The notes: generated by a model not told the origin, from the letters alone. 49,463 bases of DNA from Reyranella sp. (GCF_004297265.1 NZ_SCUT01000023.1:1-49463); one strand, 5' to 3'; positions 23,892 through 32,624 are shown, counted from the stretch's first letter. Numbers and translations: made by a program.

Positions 23892-25072
23892 CCACCACTC
23901 CCGCGCTTCTCGCCGTGACCCTCTTCTCGCTGCTGACGTCAGCCATCGGGGTCGGCGCCTGGCAACTTCATGAGCGCGACACCGGGGCCAAGGCCGCCAC
24001 CGAACTCCGGCTCGCGGCCGTCTCCACCGTCCGGGTGGCCGACGTGCGCGCCGCCAGCGACGAACGGTCGGTGCGACTTCCCGCCACCACCACAGCCTTC
24101 GCCGCGGCGAACATTTTCGCGCGCGCCAGCGGATATATCGACCGTCGCAACGTCGACATCGGCGACCGCGTGAAGGCCGGCGACCTCCTCGCAACGATTG
24201 TCGCGCCGGAACTCGACCACCAGATCGCCCAGGCCGAGGCGACGCTCGTTCAACTGCAGGCGGCCCAGCATCAGGCCGAAGCCAATCAGGAACTGGCGCG
24301 CGTCACCTGGGACCGCGACCATCCGCTGGTGAAGGACGGCTGGCTGCCACAGCAGAGAGGGACGATCGACGTGCAGACGCTGAGGGCGACCGAGGCCGCG
24401 GTCGACGTCGCCCAGGCGAACGTCGCCGCGCAGGAGGCTCAACTCAAGGTGCTGCGTCAGGAGAAGGCCTATCAGCGGGTCGTCGCACCCTTTGACGGCA
24501 TCGTGACCCAGCGCAACATCGACATCGGCAGCCTGGTCCAGGCCGATGCCGTGAACGCCACCTTCATGTTCGTCCTCCAGCAGAGCAGCGTGATCCGCAC
24601 CCAGGTGTTCGTGCCGCAGGACGCAGCCGTCGGCGTCCGGCCAGGCATCAAGGCCGTCATCACCGTGCCCGAGTTGCCGGGACGCCGCTTCACCGGGACG
24701 GTCACGCGGATCGCCGACGCCCTGCAGCCGGGGACCCGGACGTTGCTGGCCGAGGTCGACATCGCCAACCCCGATGGCACGCTGCAGCCTGGGACCTACG
24801 CCATGGCCGAGATCCTGGTGCCACGCGCGGTTCCGGCGCTGCTGATCCCGGCCGGCGCCCTCATCTTCAATCAGGATGGCCAACAGGTCGCGGTCGTCGA
24901 GAACGGTGTCGCGCACCTGCGACGGATCACGGTATTCCGTGACCTCGGGATCGAGATCGAAGTGCGGGAGGGCGTCAAGCCGGGCGACCGGGTGATCCTG
25001 AACCCCGCCGTGGATCTCCGGGAGGGCGATCGTGTGAACGTGGCGCCCCGCACGACTCCGCCGCAGCCCTAG
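23888..25072 (+). CDS. RND periplasmic adaptor (membrane fusion protein, HlyD/AcrA type)
   Basis: The 394-residue partner of the RND pump. It has an N-terminal membrane anchor (LLAVTLFSLLTSAIGVGAW), a lipoyl/biotinyl-like half-motif FARASGYIDRRNVDIGDRVKAGDLLATI at about residues 76-104, a helical hairpin (AQAEATLVQLQAAQHQAEANQELARVTW and the following helix), then the second lipoyl half EKAYQRVVAPFDGIVTQRNIDIGSLV. The beta-barrel and membrane-proximal domains follow, ending in GVKPGDRVILNPAVDLREGDRV. It starts inside the stop of the permease gene (ATGA overlap), so the two are made together. The order pump-then-adaptor is the reverse of acrAB. Confidence 0.92.
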   Translation: MTTTPALLAVTLFSLLTSAIGVGAWQLHERDTGAKAATELRLAAVSTVRVADVRAASDERSVRLPATTTAFAAANIFARASGYIDRRNVDIGDRVKAGDLLATIVAPELDHQIAQAEATLVQLQAAQHQAEANQELARVTWDRDHPLVKDGWLPQQRGTIDVQTLRATEAAVDVAQANVAAQEAQLKVLRQEKAYQRVVAPFDGIVTQRNIDIGSLVQADAVNATFMFVLQQSSVIRTQVFVPQDAAVGVRPGIKAVITVPELPGRRFTGTVTRIADALQPGTRTLLAEVDIANPDGTLQPGTYAMAEILVPRAVPALLIPAGALIFNQDGQQVAVVENGVAHLRRITVFRDLGIEIEVREGVKPGDRVILNPAVDLREGDRVNVAPRTTPPQP

Positions 25073-25094
25073 GCCATGCAGCTTGCCGGACGTG

Positions 25095-26156
25095 TCACGG
25101 CCAGCGCTTCACACCGCGGGCGGCGTTGCCCAGCGCCCCATCGAGCCCACCGTCGCCCTGCTCGCGCCCTGGCTCGGCATAGCTCACAATGTTGACGTCG
25201 AGCGCCCCCAGCCGCACCGCAAAGGTCGAATAGGAGACGTTCAGCGGTCCGTCATGGGCATTGCGCAGGTCGTAGACCCAACGGCCGGCATGCCAGAAAT
25301 TGCCGCCGCCGCGTGGCGTCGGCCGCACGAAGGTGCCGAGCCCGTAATGGGTGCCACCGCCCACTTGCTTGCCGTCCGGCGACATCATCCATTGCCGCGC
25401 CCGCGGGCCGATCGCGGGATTGTCCGGCGCAAAGGCCTGGTAGAAGCGCCCGTATTCGGCCAGGGGCATGCGCCAGCCGCCGTAGCTCGACAGGATGCGC
25501 CAGGCCGGGTCCAGCACGGCGTCGCGCGCGCCGAGCGGCGTCAGGACGGCGTCCCTGCAATAGCGTTCATAAGGCTGGCCGGCCGCCTCCTCGATGATGG
25601 CGCCCAGCACCAGGTAGTTCGCATTCGAATATTCGAAGCGCTCGCCCGGCGCGTATTGCAGCCTGCGGGCGAACAGCCAGCGAAGCTGCTCGTCGAAGGC
25701 CGTGCGGCCTCCGGAGTTGCGCCGAAGCCAGTTGGCCATGTCACCGTCGCGGCCGATCGACGGACCGAAGCCGCCACGATGGACCAGGAGTTCGGAAACG
25801 GTCACCGGCAGGAGGCGCGGATCGGCCGGCCGGCCGGTCCTAGTCATCGTGCGCGCCAATGCCTGCGAAACGGGAGTGTCGAAGGAAAGCGTCCCACGCT
25901 CGATCAGGGTAGCGATGCAGACGCCGGTCACCGCCTTCGACAAGCTGGCATACGGTACCGGAGCGCCCGGCGCGAGACGGCCCATCGTGGCCTCGTGCAC
26001 CGGCTGCCCGACGCGCATCACCACCAGCCCGCCGCGCGTGCGCTGGGTCTTTGACATCCAGCCGCGCCACGCCTGTTCGATATCCTCGACGCCCTGGGCA
26101 GAGGCTGGTCCGGTGGCGGCGACGACGAGCAGAACGAAAAGAAGGAGAAGCCTCAA
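25095..26156 (-). CDS. Exported serine hydrolase, class C beta-lactamase family
   Basis: A 353-residue serine hydrolase related to class C beta-lactamases, D-aminopeptidases and esterases. The catalytic S-x-x-K is in PYASLSKAVTGV and the second motif is FEYSNANYLVLG (Y-x-N). The best start is TTG at 26156, overlapping the RNHCP stop (TTGA): it puts MRLLLLFVLLVVAATGPASA-Q at the front as a perfect Sec signal, whereas upstream frames would add an arginine-rich shadow of the RNHCP gene. No ATG or GTG is available nearby. Family members act on peptidoglycan peptides or esters in the periplasm; the substrate here is unknown. Confidence 0.85.
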   Translation of the reverse strand: MRLLLLFVLLVVAATGPASAQGVEDIEQAWRGWMSKTQRTRGGLVVMRVGQPVHEATMGRLAPGAPVPYASLSKAVTGVCIATLIERGTLSFDTPVSQALARTMTRTGRPADPRLLPVTVSELLVHRGGFGPSIGRDGDMANWLRRNSGGRTAFDEQLRWLFARRLQYAPGERFEYSNANYLVLGAIIEEAAGQPYERYCRDAVLTPLGARDAVLDPAWRILSSYGGWRMPLAEYGRFYQAFAPDNPAIGPRARQWMMSPDGKQVGGGTHYGLGTFVRPTPRGGGNFWHAGRWVYDLRNAHDGPLNVSYSTFAVRLGALDVNIVSYAEPGREQGDGGLDGALGNAARGVKRWP

Positions 26157-26461
26157 GACATCGCCCGCCGGCGGGCGACCTCGACCAGGGCGCGCGAACT
26201 GTCCTCCGGCGAGGATTTGTTGCGCTTCACCTCGCCGCACTTCAGGCATTTGTGAACGATGACGTAGCGTCCCCGTGCCTGCTCCACCGCGATCGGCTCC
26301 ATCAGCCCACCACACCCGGCGGCGCGATCGCCGGGATTCTCGTCGACATGCTTGCTGCACAGGCAGGCCGGGCAATGGTTGGTGAAGCCATTGCCTTCGA
26401 CCTCGGTGCCGCAGCGTTCGCAGGTGAAGTTCTCGATGTGGCGGGTGAAGAGACGGGCCAT
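26153..26461 (-). CDS. RNHCP domain zinc-ribbon protein
   Basis: A 102-residue protein consisting almost entirely of the RNHCP domain: FTCERCGTEV, then TNHCPACLCSKHVD, PGDRAAGCGGLMEPI and HKCLKCGEVKRNK. The name-giving RNHCP sequence is TNHCP here. The eight or so cysteines and histidines should hold one or two structural zinc ions. The biochemical role of the family is unknown; some members sit near translation or RNA genes. The ATG at 26461 has GAGGAG immediately in front of it, which is unusually close for a ribosome binding site. The stop overlaps the TTG start of the serine hydrolase. Confidence 0.88.
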   Translation of the reverse strand: MARLFTRHIENFTCERCGTEVEGNGFTNHCPACLCSKHVDENPGDRAAGCGGLMEPIAVEQARGRYVIVHKCLKCGEVKRNKSSPEDSSRALVEVARRRAMS

Positions 26462-26499
26462 CTCCTCAGTTTCGCATTGCCCTTGTAAGGGCGCACACG

Positions 26500-26532
26500 A
26501 AAAAGGGGTGGGCGCCCGCTGGCACCCACCCC
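26500..26532 (-). terminator. Intrinsic terminator of glycine-zipper lipoprotein gene
   Basis: Read on the minus strand, a 12-bp stem (26521-26532 with 26505-26516, one G-T pair) and a 4-nt loop are followed by five T (26500-26504). It starts 21 nt past the lipoprotein stop at 26553, the ideal place for a rho-independent terminator. It also separates that gene from RNHCP. Confidence 0.9.
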
Positions 26533-26552
26533 GTCGGTCCGACTGTCGGTCT

Positions 26553-26786
26553 TTAGCGGTAGTAGCCGTAGTCGTTGCGCGGCGTCGTCGCTGCGCCGAT
26601 CGCGGCGCCACCCAGGCCACCCACGACCGCGCCGGCCACCGGAGCACCCATCGTCGAGCCGACCACGGCGCCGGTGCCGGCACCGATCGCGCCGCCGGTG
26701 AGGGCGCGGTCGGTCGGATTGTTGCCGCAGGCAGCGACACCCAGGCCGAGCGCCGCGACGATCGCGATGTTGGTGAACTTCAGCAT
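26553..26786 (-). CDS. Small glycine-zipper lipoprotein
   Basis: A 77-residue lipoprotein. The signal MLKFTNIAIVAALGLGVAAC ends in a lipobox (VAAC), so the mature protein begins at a lipidated cysteine about residue 20. The rest is a glycine-zipper: ALTGGAIGAGTGAVVGSTMGAPVAGAVVGGLGGAAIGAATT, a G-x-x-x-G pattern of two membrane-embedded helices seen in YMGG-type and SlyB-like outer membrane proteins. The start at 26786 is set by AGGAG 7 nt upstream. A strong terminator follows. A structural role in the outer membrane is inferred from the pattern. Confidence 0.88.
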   Translation of the reverse strand: MLKFTNIAIVAALGLGVAACGNNPTDRALTGGAIGAGTGAVVGSTMGAPVAGAVVGGLGGAAIGAATTPRNDYGYYR

Positions 26787-27105
26787 GAGAGTCTCCTGCG
26801 CGTGAATTGTTGGTAATACAACGATGGGAGAGGTTGACGGTTGCGTTACGCATTTGCGCGCCACGCGCGATCACAGGGTGGACACGACCGCTCGAGCCGC
26901 GCGAACGGAAAAAGCCGGCAATCGCGGGGATGGCCGGCTTGGATCACGAAGATGGAGACAGAGGGTCTCCGGTCGCAGCCGACGCCACTCGGGGAGAGGG
27001 TTGGAAGGCCGCAACCGGAGTGCCGGACCGTGAGGTCCGGCTTTCCTCTAACGCGTGCCACACCGGCTCGTTGCCGGTGCGGCCGACTTGAGTGAACGCT
27101 TCGTC
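26787..27105. other. Intergenic region with ompA-side terminator and hairpins
   Basis: This 319-bp stretch between ompA and the lipoprotein gene holds no convincing gene. It contains an intrinsic terminator for the minus strand at 26909-26940. It also holds a perfect 8-bp stem with GTGA loop at 27022-27041 and a 7-bp stem at 27061-27079 just past the ompA stop. The upstream part (26787-26820) should hold the lipoprotein promoter; I cannot assign -35/-10 boxes with confidence. Confidence 0.5.
26909..26940 (-). terminator. Intrinsic terminator downstream of ompA-family gene
   Basis: On the minus strand, AAGCCGGC (26933-26940) pairs with GCCGGCTT (26912-26919) across a 13-nt loop and runs straight into a T5 tract (26909-26913). 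It lies about 165 nt past the ompA stop. Two further hairpins (27022-27041 and 27061-27079) lie between, so the ompA message likely has a structured 3' tail. Confidence 0.8.
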
Positions 27106-28053
27106 TTACTGGATGACGATTTCGACGCGGCGGTTCTGCGGCTCGCGGACGTTCGGGCCGGTCTGCACCAGCAGACCCTGCTCGCCACGGCCGATGACGC
27201 TGATATTCGTCGCCGGCACACCCTCGCGGACCAGCGCGTCCTTGACGGCGTTGGCGCGACGCAGCGACAGCGCCATGTTGTAGCTCTCCGAGCCCGACGT
27301 GTCGGTATGGCCGGTCGCGGTGATGCGGGCGTTGCCCTTCTGCTTGTAGGCGTTGGCGGCCTGGCGGATCGTGGTCAGCGCCTGGGCCGACAGGTTCGCG
27401 CGATCCCAGTCGAAGAACACCATGAACGACGGCGGAGCGACCGTCGGCGGCGGCGGCGGCGGGGCGGCCGGCGGCGATACGAACTTGAACTGCACACCCG
27501 CCAACGCGAGGATATTGTTGTTCTGGAAGCTGACGTTCCCGAACGGCGTGTTGACGCTGGGGTTGGTCGTCCCGACGTAGCGGCCCTCGATCATGAACCG
27601 GAGCTGCTCGTCCACATTGTAGGCGACGCCGATAATGCCTTGATAGGCGAACTGCGTGCTGCCCAGCGAGCTGTTGCTGTCGACGAAGGCGACACCCGCG
27701 CCGGCGCCGATGTACGGCGTGATGACCGAGGTAGGCATGAAGTCGTACAGCAGGTTCGCCATCACGTTGAGCTGGCCGACCTTGCCGTTGATCGCCGTGC
27801 CCGGGATGTTGGCCGAGGTCGGGATCTGGCCGTAGCCGACCTCGAGTTCGAGGCGCGGCCCCACGAAGTCGTAACCGGCCTTGCCGCCGACCGACCAGCC
27901 GGTCCACGTATTGGCATTGGAATTCGAGCCGATGAACCACGCCGCCCCGCCGCCGGCGCCGATATAGAAGCCCTCCTGCGCATTGATCGTCTGCGCCTGG
28001 GCCGCAAGCGGTGCCAAAGCCACGAATGCCGCTGCTGCAAAGTACTTTTTCAT
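27106..28053 (-). CDS. OmpA-family outer membrane protein
   Basis: A 315-residue outer-membrane protein with signal MKKYFAAAAFVALAPLAAQA-QT. Residues about 25-195 are an eight-strand beta-barrel (repeated amphipathic strands such as GFYIGAGGGAAWFIG, LELEVGYGQIP, VITPYIGAGAGVAFVD, LRFMIEGRYVGTT). A proline linker PPAAPPPPPPTVAPP follows. Residues about 210-315 are a peptidoglycan-binding OmpA domain with ARITATGHTDTSGSESYNMALS and LRRANAVKDALV, ending NRRVEIVIQ. The aspartate and arginine that hold diaminopimelate are present (HTD; NRRVEI). It links the outer membrane to the cell wall. GGGGAAG precedes the ATG by about 6 nt. Confidence 0.93.
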   Translation of the reverse strand: MKKYFAAAAFVALAPLAAQAQTINAQEGFYIGAGGGAAWFIGSNSNANTWTGWSVGGKAGYDFVGPRLELEVGYGQIPTSANIPGTAINGKVGQLNVMANLLYDFMPTSVITPYIGAGAGVAFVDSNSSLGSTQFAYQGIIGVAYNVDEQLRFMIEGRYVGTTNPSVNTPFGNVSFQNNNILALAGVQFKFVSPPAAPPPPPPTVAPPSFMVFFDWDRANLSAQALTTIRQAANAYKQKGNARITATGHTDTSGSESYNMALSLRRANAVKDALVREGVPATNISVIGRGEQGLLVQTGPNVREPQNRRVEIVIQ

Positions 28054-28197
28054 TCAAGCTTCCCCGCTCGTTGAGTGACCACGAACGGTTAACTCCCCTG
28101 CCCCGATTTGGTTGCAATGCCGCCCCAGTCGCCGCATCGATTCCATATCGTGGTGCAAGGCCGCCACATTTTGCGTGCGTTGCCGAACCGTAAATAT

Positions 28198-28416
28198 CTA
28201 CAGCGTGAGCGCGAGTTGTTCGAGGCGCGTAAGCGCGTCGTCCATCGCATCTTCGTTGCCTGAAGCGATGGCCACGAAAGCCGCTTCCACGGCCTGGCGC
28301 CAGGTCGGATCCCAGGTCGGGTGATTCTCCGAGCGCATGGGCACCATGGTCAGTTGATGGATGCGCCGGGCCAGGAGCTCGGCCTTCGCCCATGCGCCCT
28401 GCTGGGCAATCACCAT
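28198..28416 (-). CDS. Small hypothetical protein
   Basis: A 72-residue acidic protein, MVIAQQGAWAKAELLARRIHQLT at its start and DDALTRLEQLALTL at the end, predicted to be helical. I do not recognise it. The ATG at 28416 has AGGAG 3-4 nt upstream. An in-frame TTG at 28449 would add eleven residues. It is upstream of and in the same direction as the ompA-family gene, about 145 nt away, and may be a separate transcript. Coding potential is plausible because the third codon positions follow the local GC-rich pattern, but it has no motif. Confidence 0.5.
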   Translation of the reverse strand: MVIAQQGAWAKAELLARRIHQLTMVPMRSENHPTWDPTWRQAVEAAFVAIASGNEDAMDDALTRLEQLALTL

Positions 28417-28540
28417 GCTCTCCTGCGCCGCCACGTCCGCCTCCGGCAAAAAGGGTTGCGCCGCCTAAACGTCCCGCCGCGCGAAAAGTTCAGTCCGCGC
28501 CGCCTTGCCCGCCCGTTCCGCCACCCGCATCATCGCCTGC

Positions 28541-29389
28541 ATGGTGGACTACCGACGCATCACCGTTTCTCCCATCGCTGGCGCCCTGGGCGCGGAAATC
28601 GGCGGCGTCGACATCGGCGCCGGCCCCGACGACGCGACGATCGCGGAAATCCGTCGCGCGCTGCTCGAGCATCTGGTGATCTTCTTCCGCGACCAGAAGC
28701 TCGACGATGCGAGCCACAAGGCTTTCACCCGCCGCTTCGGCAAGATCTTCATCCATCCCAACTTCAACACTGGCGCCGGCGATCCCGAGATCGTGCGCGT
28801 CGTGCGCGCGCCCGGCGACCAGCGCATCGTCGGAGAGGAATGGCATTCCGACACCACGATGATGCCCGAGCCGCCGATGGGCGCCATCCTCTATGCGCTC
28901 GAAGTGCCGCCCTATGGCGGCGACACGCTGTTCGCCAATCAGTACCTCGCCTACGAGAGCCTCTCCGACGGCATGAAATCGATGCTGGCGGGCCTCCGCG
29001 CCGTGCACAGCGATATCCGGGTTGCCGGCCCGCAAGCCGGATTGAACGCCCGCCGCTCGATCAAGGTGCGCGAGGATTCGAATTGGCGGCCGACCGAAAG
29101 CCTGCATCCGGTCGTGCGCACGCACCCCGAGACCGGCCGCAAATGCCTGTTCGTGAACCACTCCTATTCATGCCGGTTCGAGAACATGACCGACCGCGAG
29201 AGCAAGCCGCTGCTCGACTTCCTCATGGATCACGGTCACCGGCCGGAATTCACCTGTCGCTTCCGCTGGGAAGCCGGCTCGATCGCCTTCTGGGACAATC
29301 GCTGCACCAAGCACCTGGCGATCCACGATGCCGGCGCGTTCCATCGCCGCATGCAGCGGACGCAGATCGCGGGCGACGCCGTCGTCTGA
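28541..29389 (+). CDS. TauD/TfdA family Fe(II)/2-oxoglutarate dioxygenase
   Basis: A 282-residue dioxygenase of the TauD/TfdA family, which couples 2-oxoglutarate decarboxylation to hydroxylation of a substrate such as taurine, a sulfonate or an aryloxyacetate. The iron facial triad is visible as WHSDTTMMPEPP (H-x-D), with the distal histidine in TKHLAIHDAGAFHRRMQRTQI; the arginine there (RRMQR) fits the 2-oxoglutarate carboxylate ligand. GGDTLFANQYLAYESLSDGMKSML is a further family landmark. I set the start at the ATG at 28541, since the in-frame codon at 28505 adds a non-homologous lead. Convergent with the binding-protein gene. Confidence 0.9.
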   Translation: MVDYRRITVSPIAGALGAEIGGVDIGAGPDDATIAEIRRALLEHLVIFFRDQKLDDASHKAFTRRFGKIFIHPNFNTGAGDPEIVRVVRAPGDQRIVGEEWHSDTTMMPEPPMGAILYALEVPPYGGDTLFANQYLAYESLSDGMKSMLAGLRAVHSDIRVAGPQAGLNARRSIKVREDSNWRPTESLHPVVRTHPETGRKCLFVNHSYSCRFENMTDRESKPLLDFLMDHGHRPEFTCRFRWEAGSIAFWDNRCTKHLAIHDAGAFHRRMQRTQIAGDAVV

Positions 29390-29413
29390 TCGACGACGGC
29401 GTCCGAACGCCCG

Positions 29414-30982
29414 CTACTTCTTCTCGATGTTCCAGAAGACCGGCACGGGCGAGACCACGCTGCCGGTCACGTTCTTCCGGATCGCCATCGCGTTGTTGTA
29501 CTGGCCGAGGAAGGCGTGCGTCGGCACCTCGGCGGCGCGCAGCTGCAGTTTCTCGACGATCTCCTTGCGCTTGGCCTCGTCGGTCTCGTCGGCGAAGGCA
29601 TTGCGCAGGCGCGTGATTTCCTCGTCGCACGGCCAGCCGAACCAGGCCTTGTCGCAGGCCGCGCTGATGAAGCTGTAGGTCAGCGGATCGAGCGAATCGG
29701 CACCCGAGGTCGACGTGATGAGCACGTTCCAGCCGCCCTTGTCCGGCGCATCCTTCTTGGCGCGGCGGGCGACCAGGGTTTGCCAGTCCATCGACTGCAT
29801 GTCGACCTTCATGCCCGCCTTCTCCATCAGCGACTTGGCGATCGGCGCCATGTTGGTCAGCACGTAGAGATCGGTGGAATGCAGCAGGACGACCGGCGTG
29901 TTGTCGTAGCCGCCCTCGGCCAGGAGCTGCTTGGCCTTGGCGAAATCGCTCTCGTATTTGTCGACGAAGCCCGCGGTCGTCTCGTAGGGCCCGCCGCACA
30001 TGAACATGGCCTTGCAGACCATGTAGTACTCCGGGTCGCCGATGACCCCGTTCAGGAAGTCCTTCTGGTTCAGCGCGTAGAGCATCGCCTGCCGGTTCTT
30101 GGCATTGTCGAACGGCTTGTGGAGCTGGTTGAAGCGATAGATGTACTGGTTGCCCCACTTGTTGGTGGTCACCATCGAGACGTTGCGATCCTTCTTCAGC
30201 AGCGGATAGAGGTCGTGCTGCGGCGCCTCGATGATGTCGATCTCGCCGGCCTGCAGCGCGTTCACCGCCGTCTGCTGGTCGGGGATCGCGACCCATTCGA
30301 CCCTGTCGACCTTGGCGATCTTGCCGCCGGCGAGGCCGGAAGGCGGTTCGGCCCGCGGCTTGTACTTCGGATTCTTCACGTAGACCGTCTTGTCGCCGGG
30401 CTTCCACTCGTCGGCCTTGAAGATGAACGGGCCGGAACCCACGAACTCCTTGATCTGGTCGGTTCCCGGCGTCTCGGCGACGCGCTTGGGCATGATGAAG
30501 GGATTGCCCGAGGGCTTCGAGAGCGCCTGCAGCACGACGCCCGTGGGCGACTTGAGCACGATCTGGAAGGTCTTGGCATCGACGGCCTTCAGCTCGGCGA
30601 CCTTCGCCCACAGGATGTTGCCCAGGCTGTCGCGCGAGGCCCAGCGCTTCAGCGAGGCGATGACATCCTCGGTGGTGACGGGCTGGCCGTCATGGAATTC
30701 GAGGCCGTCGCGCAGGGTGAAGGTCCAAGTGAGCTTGTCGTCGCTCATCTTCCACGTGTCGACCATCTGCGGCTTGATCTTGAGGTCGCCGTCCAGCGCG
30801 AACAGCGTGTCGTAGATCATGTAGCCGTGGTTGCGCACGATAAAGGCCGTGGTCCAGATCGGATCGAGGATCTTCAGGTCCGAATGCGCCACCACCCGCA
30901 GCGTCGACGGCTGCTGTGCCAGGGAAACGGCCGGCACCGACAGGCCGACCGCCGCGATCAGTCCGAGAATCTTGCTACGCAC
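29414..30982 (-). CDS. Peptide-type (family 5) ABC substrate-binding protein
   Basis: A 522-residue periplasmic binding protein of the DppA/OppA (family 5) type. It has a Sec signal ending VSLAQQP, the landmark SDLKILDPIWTTAFIVRNHGYMIYDTLFA near the start, LTWTFTLRDGLEFHDGQPVTTEDVIASLKRW, and the later KQLLAEGGY-like repeat. The start is GTG at 30982, overlapping the GMC stop by 8 nt, with AAGGAGA about 5 nt upstream. It is therefore translated from the GMC transcript. No cognate permease or ATPase genes lie in the window, so the transporter is encoded elsewhere or this is an orphan. Ligand unknown. Confidence 0.9.
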   Translation of the reverse strand: MRSKILGLIAAVGLSVPAVSLAQQPSTLRVVAHSDLKILDPIWTTAFIVRNHGYMIYDTLFALDGDLKIKPQMVDTWKMSDDKLTWTFTLRDGLEFHDGQPVTTEDVIASLKRWASRDSLGNILWAKVAELKAVDAKTFQIVLKSPTGVVLQALSKPSGNPFIMPKRVAETPGTDQIKEFVGSGPFIFKADEWKPGDKTVYVKNPKYKPRAEPPSGLAGGKIAKVDRVEWVAIPDQQTAVNALQAGEIDIIEAPQHDLYPLLKKDRNVSMVTTNKWGNQYIYRFNQLHKPFDNAKNRQAMLYALNQKDFLNGVIGDPEYYMVCKAMFMCGGPYETTAGFVDKYESDFAKAKQLLAEGGYDNTPVVLLHSTDLYVLTNMAPIAKSLMEKAGMKVDMQSMDWQTLVARRAKKDAPDKGGWNVLITSTSGADSLDPLTYSFISAACDKAWFGWPCDEEITRLRNAFADETDEAKRKEIVEKLQLRAAEVPTHAFLGQYNNAMAIRKNVTGSVVSPVPVFWNIEKK

Positions 30983-32624
30983 GTACGTCTCCTTGTTTGT
31001 TGTCCGCGAGGACCATTCCGGCCGCCTTGTCGGCGATCATGATCGTGGGCGTGTTGGTATTGCCCGAGGTGATGGTCGGCATGACCGACGCGTCGATCAC
31101 CCGCAGCCCCTGAAGCCCGATGACCCGCAGCCGCTCGTCGACCACGGCATGCGGATCCGACGGCAGGCCCATCTTCGCCGTGCCGACAGGATGGAAGATC
31201 GTGGTGCCGATGTCGCCGGCGGCCTTGGCGAGCGAGGCATCGTCATCGCCGACAGCGGGACCCGGCAGGTATTCCTCGGGATGGTAGGGCTGCATGGCGG
31301 ATTGGCGCATCAGGCGCCGCGTCACGCGGATCGCGTCGGCGGCCACGGTGCGGTCCTCGTAGGTCGCGAGATAATTGGGCGCGATGACAGGCTTGGCCGA
31401 CGGATCGGCCGAGCGCAGGCGGACGGTACCGCGCGAGGTCGGGCGCAGGTTGCAGGCGCTCACCGTGATCGCCGGGAAGCGATGCAGCGGCTCGCCGAAC
31501 TTGTCGAGCGACAAAGGCTGGACATGGAATTCGATGTTCGATCTTTCCTGATCGGGCGAAGAGCGCGTGAAGATGCCGAGCTGCGAGGGCGACATGGTGA
31601 GCGGCCCCTTCTGCAGCAATGCATATTGCATGCCCATCAGCGCCCGGCCGACCAGCGAGTGGTAATCCGTATTGAGCGTCTTGACGCCACTCACCTTGAA
31701 GATGGCGCGTTGCTGCAGATGGTCCTGCAGGTTCCGGCCGACACCCTGCAGCTCGTGCAGAACCGGAACGCCCGACTGAGCCAGCCACTCCCCCGGACCA
31801 ATGCCGGAAAGCTGAAGGATCTGCGGCGAGCCGATCGCGCCGGCCGCCAGGATGACCTCGCCCTTCGCACGCGCCTCGACGAGGCGGCCGTCCTGACGAT
31901 AGAGCACGCCGGTGCAGCGCTTGCCCTCGAAGGTCAGCTTCTCGACCAGAACGCCGGTCTCGAGCTTCAGGTTCGGACGGCCGAGCACCGGCTTCAGGAA
32001 GGCGCGCGCCGCCGACATGCGGATGCCGCGCTTCTGGTTCACGTGGAAGTAGCCGACGCCGGTATTGTCGCCGGTGTTGAAGTCCGAAGTCTGCGGGATG
32101 CCCATCTCGGTGGCGGCCCGGATCACCGCGTCGAGGACTTCCCAGCGCACCCGCGATTCCTCGACCCGCCATTCGCCGCCGGCGCCGTGATGCTCGGTGT
32201 CGCCCAGGAAATGATTGTCGAGCTTGCGGAACACCGGCGCGACATCGTCCCAGCCCCAGCCGGTGAGGCCGAGCTGGCGCCAGTGGTCGTAGTCCTGCGA
32301 CTGGCCGCGCATCGAGATCATGCCGTTGATCGCCGAGCAGCCGCCAATCACCTTGCCGCGCGGATAGTTGAGCGCACGGCCGTTGAGCCCCGGCTCCTTC
32401 TCGGTCTGGAACATCCAGTCGGCGCGGGGATTGCCGATCGCGAACAGATAGCCGGCCGGAATGTGGAACCAGATCCAGTTGTCGCGCCCGCCCGCCTCGA
32501 GCACCAGCACGCGGTTCTTCGAATCCGCCGAGAGCCGGTTGGCGAGCACGCACCCGGCCGAGCCGGCGCCCACGATGATGTAGTCGAAGTCCCCGTCGCG
32601 TCGGGAAGCGGCCGTATCAGTCAT
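30975..32624 (-). CDS. GMC family oxidoreductase, choline dehydrogenase-like
   Basis: A 549-residue FAD-dependent alcohol dehydrogenase or oxidase. The FAD-binding motif is DYIIVGAGSAGCVLANRLSA at the N-terminus, LVLEAGG follows, and GKVIGGCSAINGMISMRG is the GMC signature 1 region. The second signature GAIGSPQILQLSGIG lies near residue 260, the catalytic histidine is in FHPVGTAKMG, and the C-terminus has RVIDASVMPTITSGNTNTPTIMIADKAA. I chose the ATG at 32624 (MTDTAASRRDG). It is followed by the binding-protein gene with an 8-nt overlap and is divergent from the amidohydrolase gene. Substrate is probably a primary or secondary alcohol; not readable. Confidence 0.93.
   Translation of the reverse strand: MTDTAASRRDGDFDYIIVGAGSAGCVLANRLSADSKNRVLVLEAGGRDNWIWFHIPAGYLFAIGNPRADWMFQTEKEPGLNGRALNYPRGKVIGGCSAINGMISMRGQSQDYDHWRQLGLTGWGWDDVAPVFRKLDNHFLGDTEHHGAGGEWRVEESRVRWEVLDAVIRAATEMGIPQTSDFNTGDNTGVGYFHVNQKRGIRMSAARAFLKPVLGRPNLKLETGVLVEKLTFEGKRCTGVLYRQDGRLVEARAKGEVILAAGAIGSPQILQLSGIGPGEWLAQSGVPVLHELQGVGRNLQDHLQQRAIFKVSGVKTLNTDYHSLVGRALMGMQYALLQKGPLTMSPSQLGIFTRSSPDQERSNIEFHVQPLSLDKFGEPLHRFPAITVSACNLRPTSRGTVRLRSADPSAKPVIAPNYLATYEDRTVAADAIRVTRRLMRQSAMQPYHPEEYLPGPAVGDDDASLAKAAGDIGTTIFHPVGTAKMGLPSDPHAVVDERLRVIGLQGLRVIDASVMPTITSGNTNTPTIMIADKAAGMVLADNKQGDVRA

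Noticed and set aside
20475..24194. A 1239-residue frame antisense to the RND pump
   Set aside because: It is histidine-, arginine- and aspartate-rich with no domain, and it overlaps a gene with clear RND motifs over its whole length.
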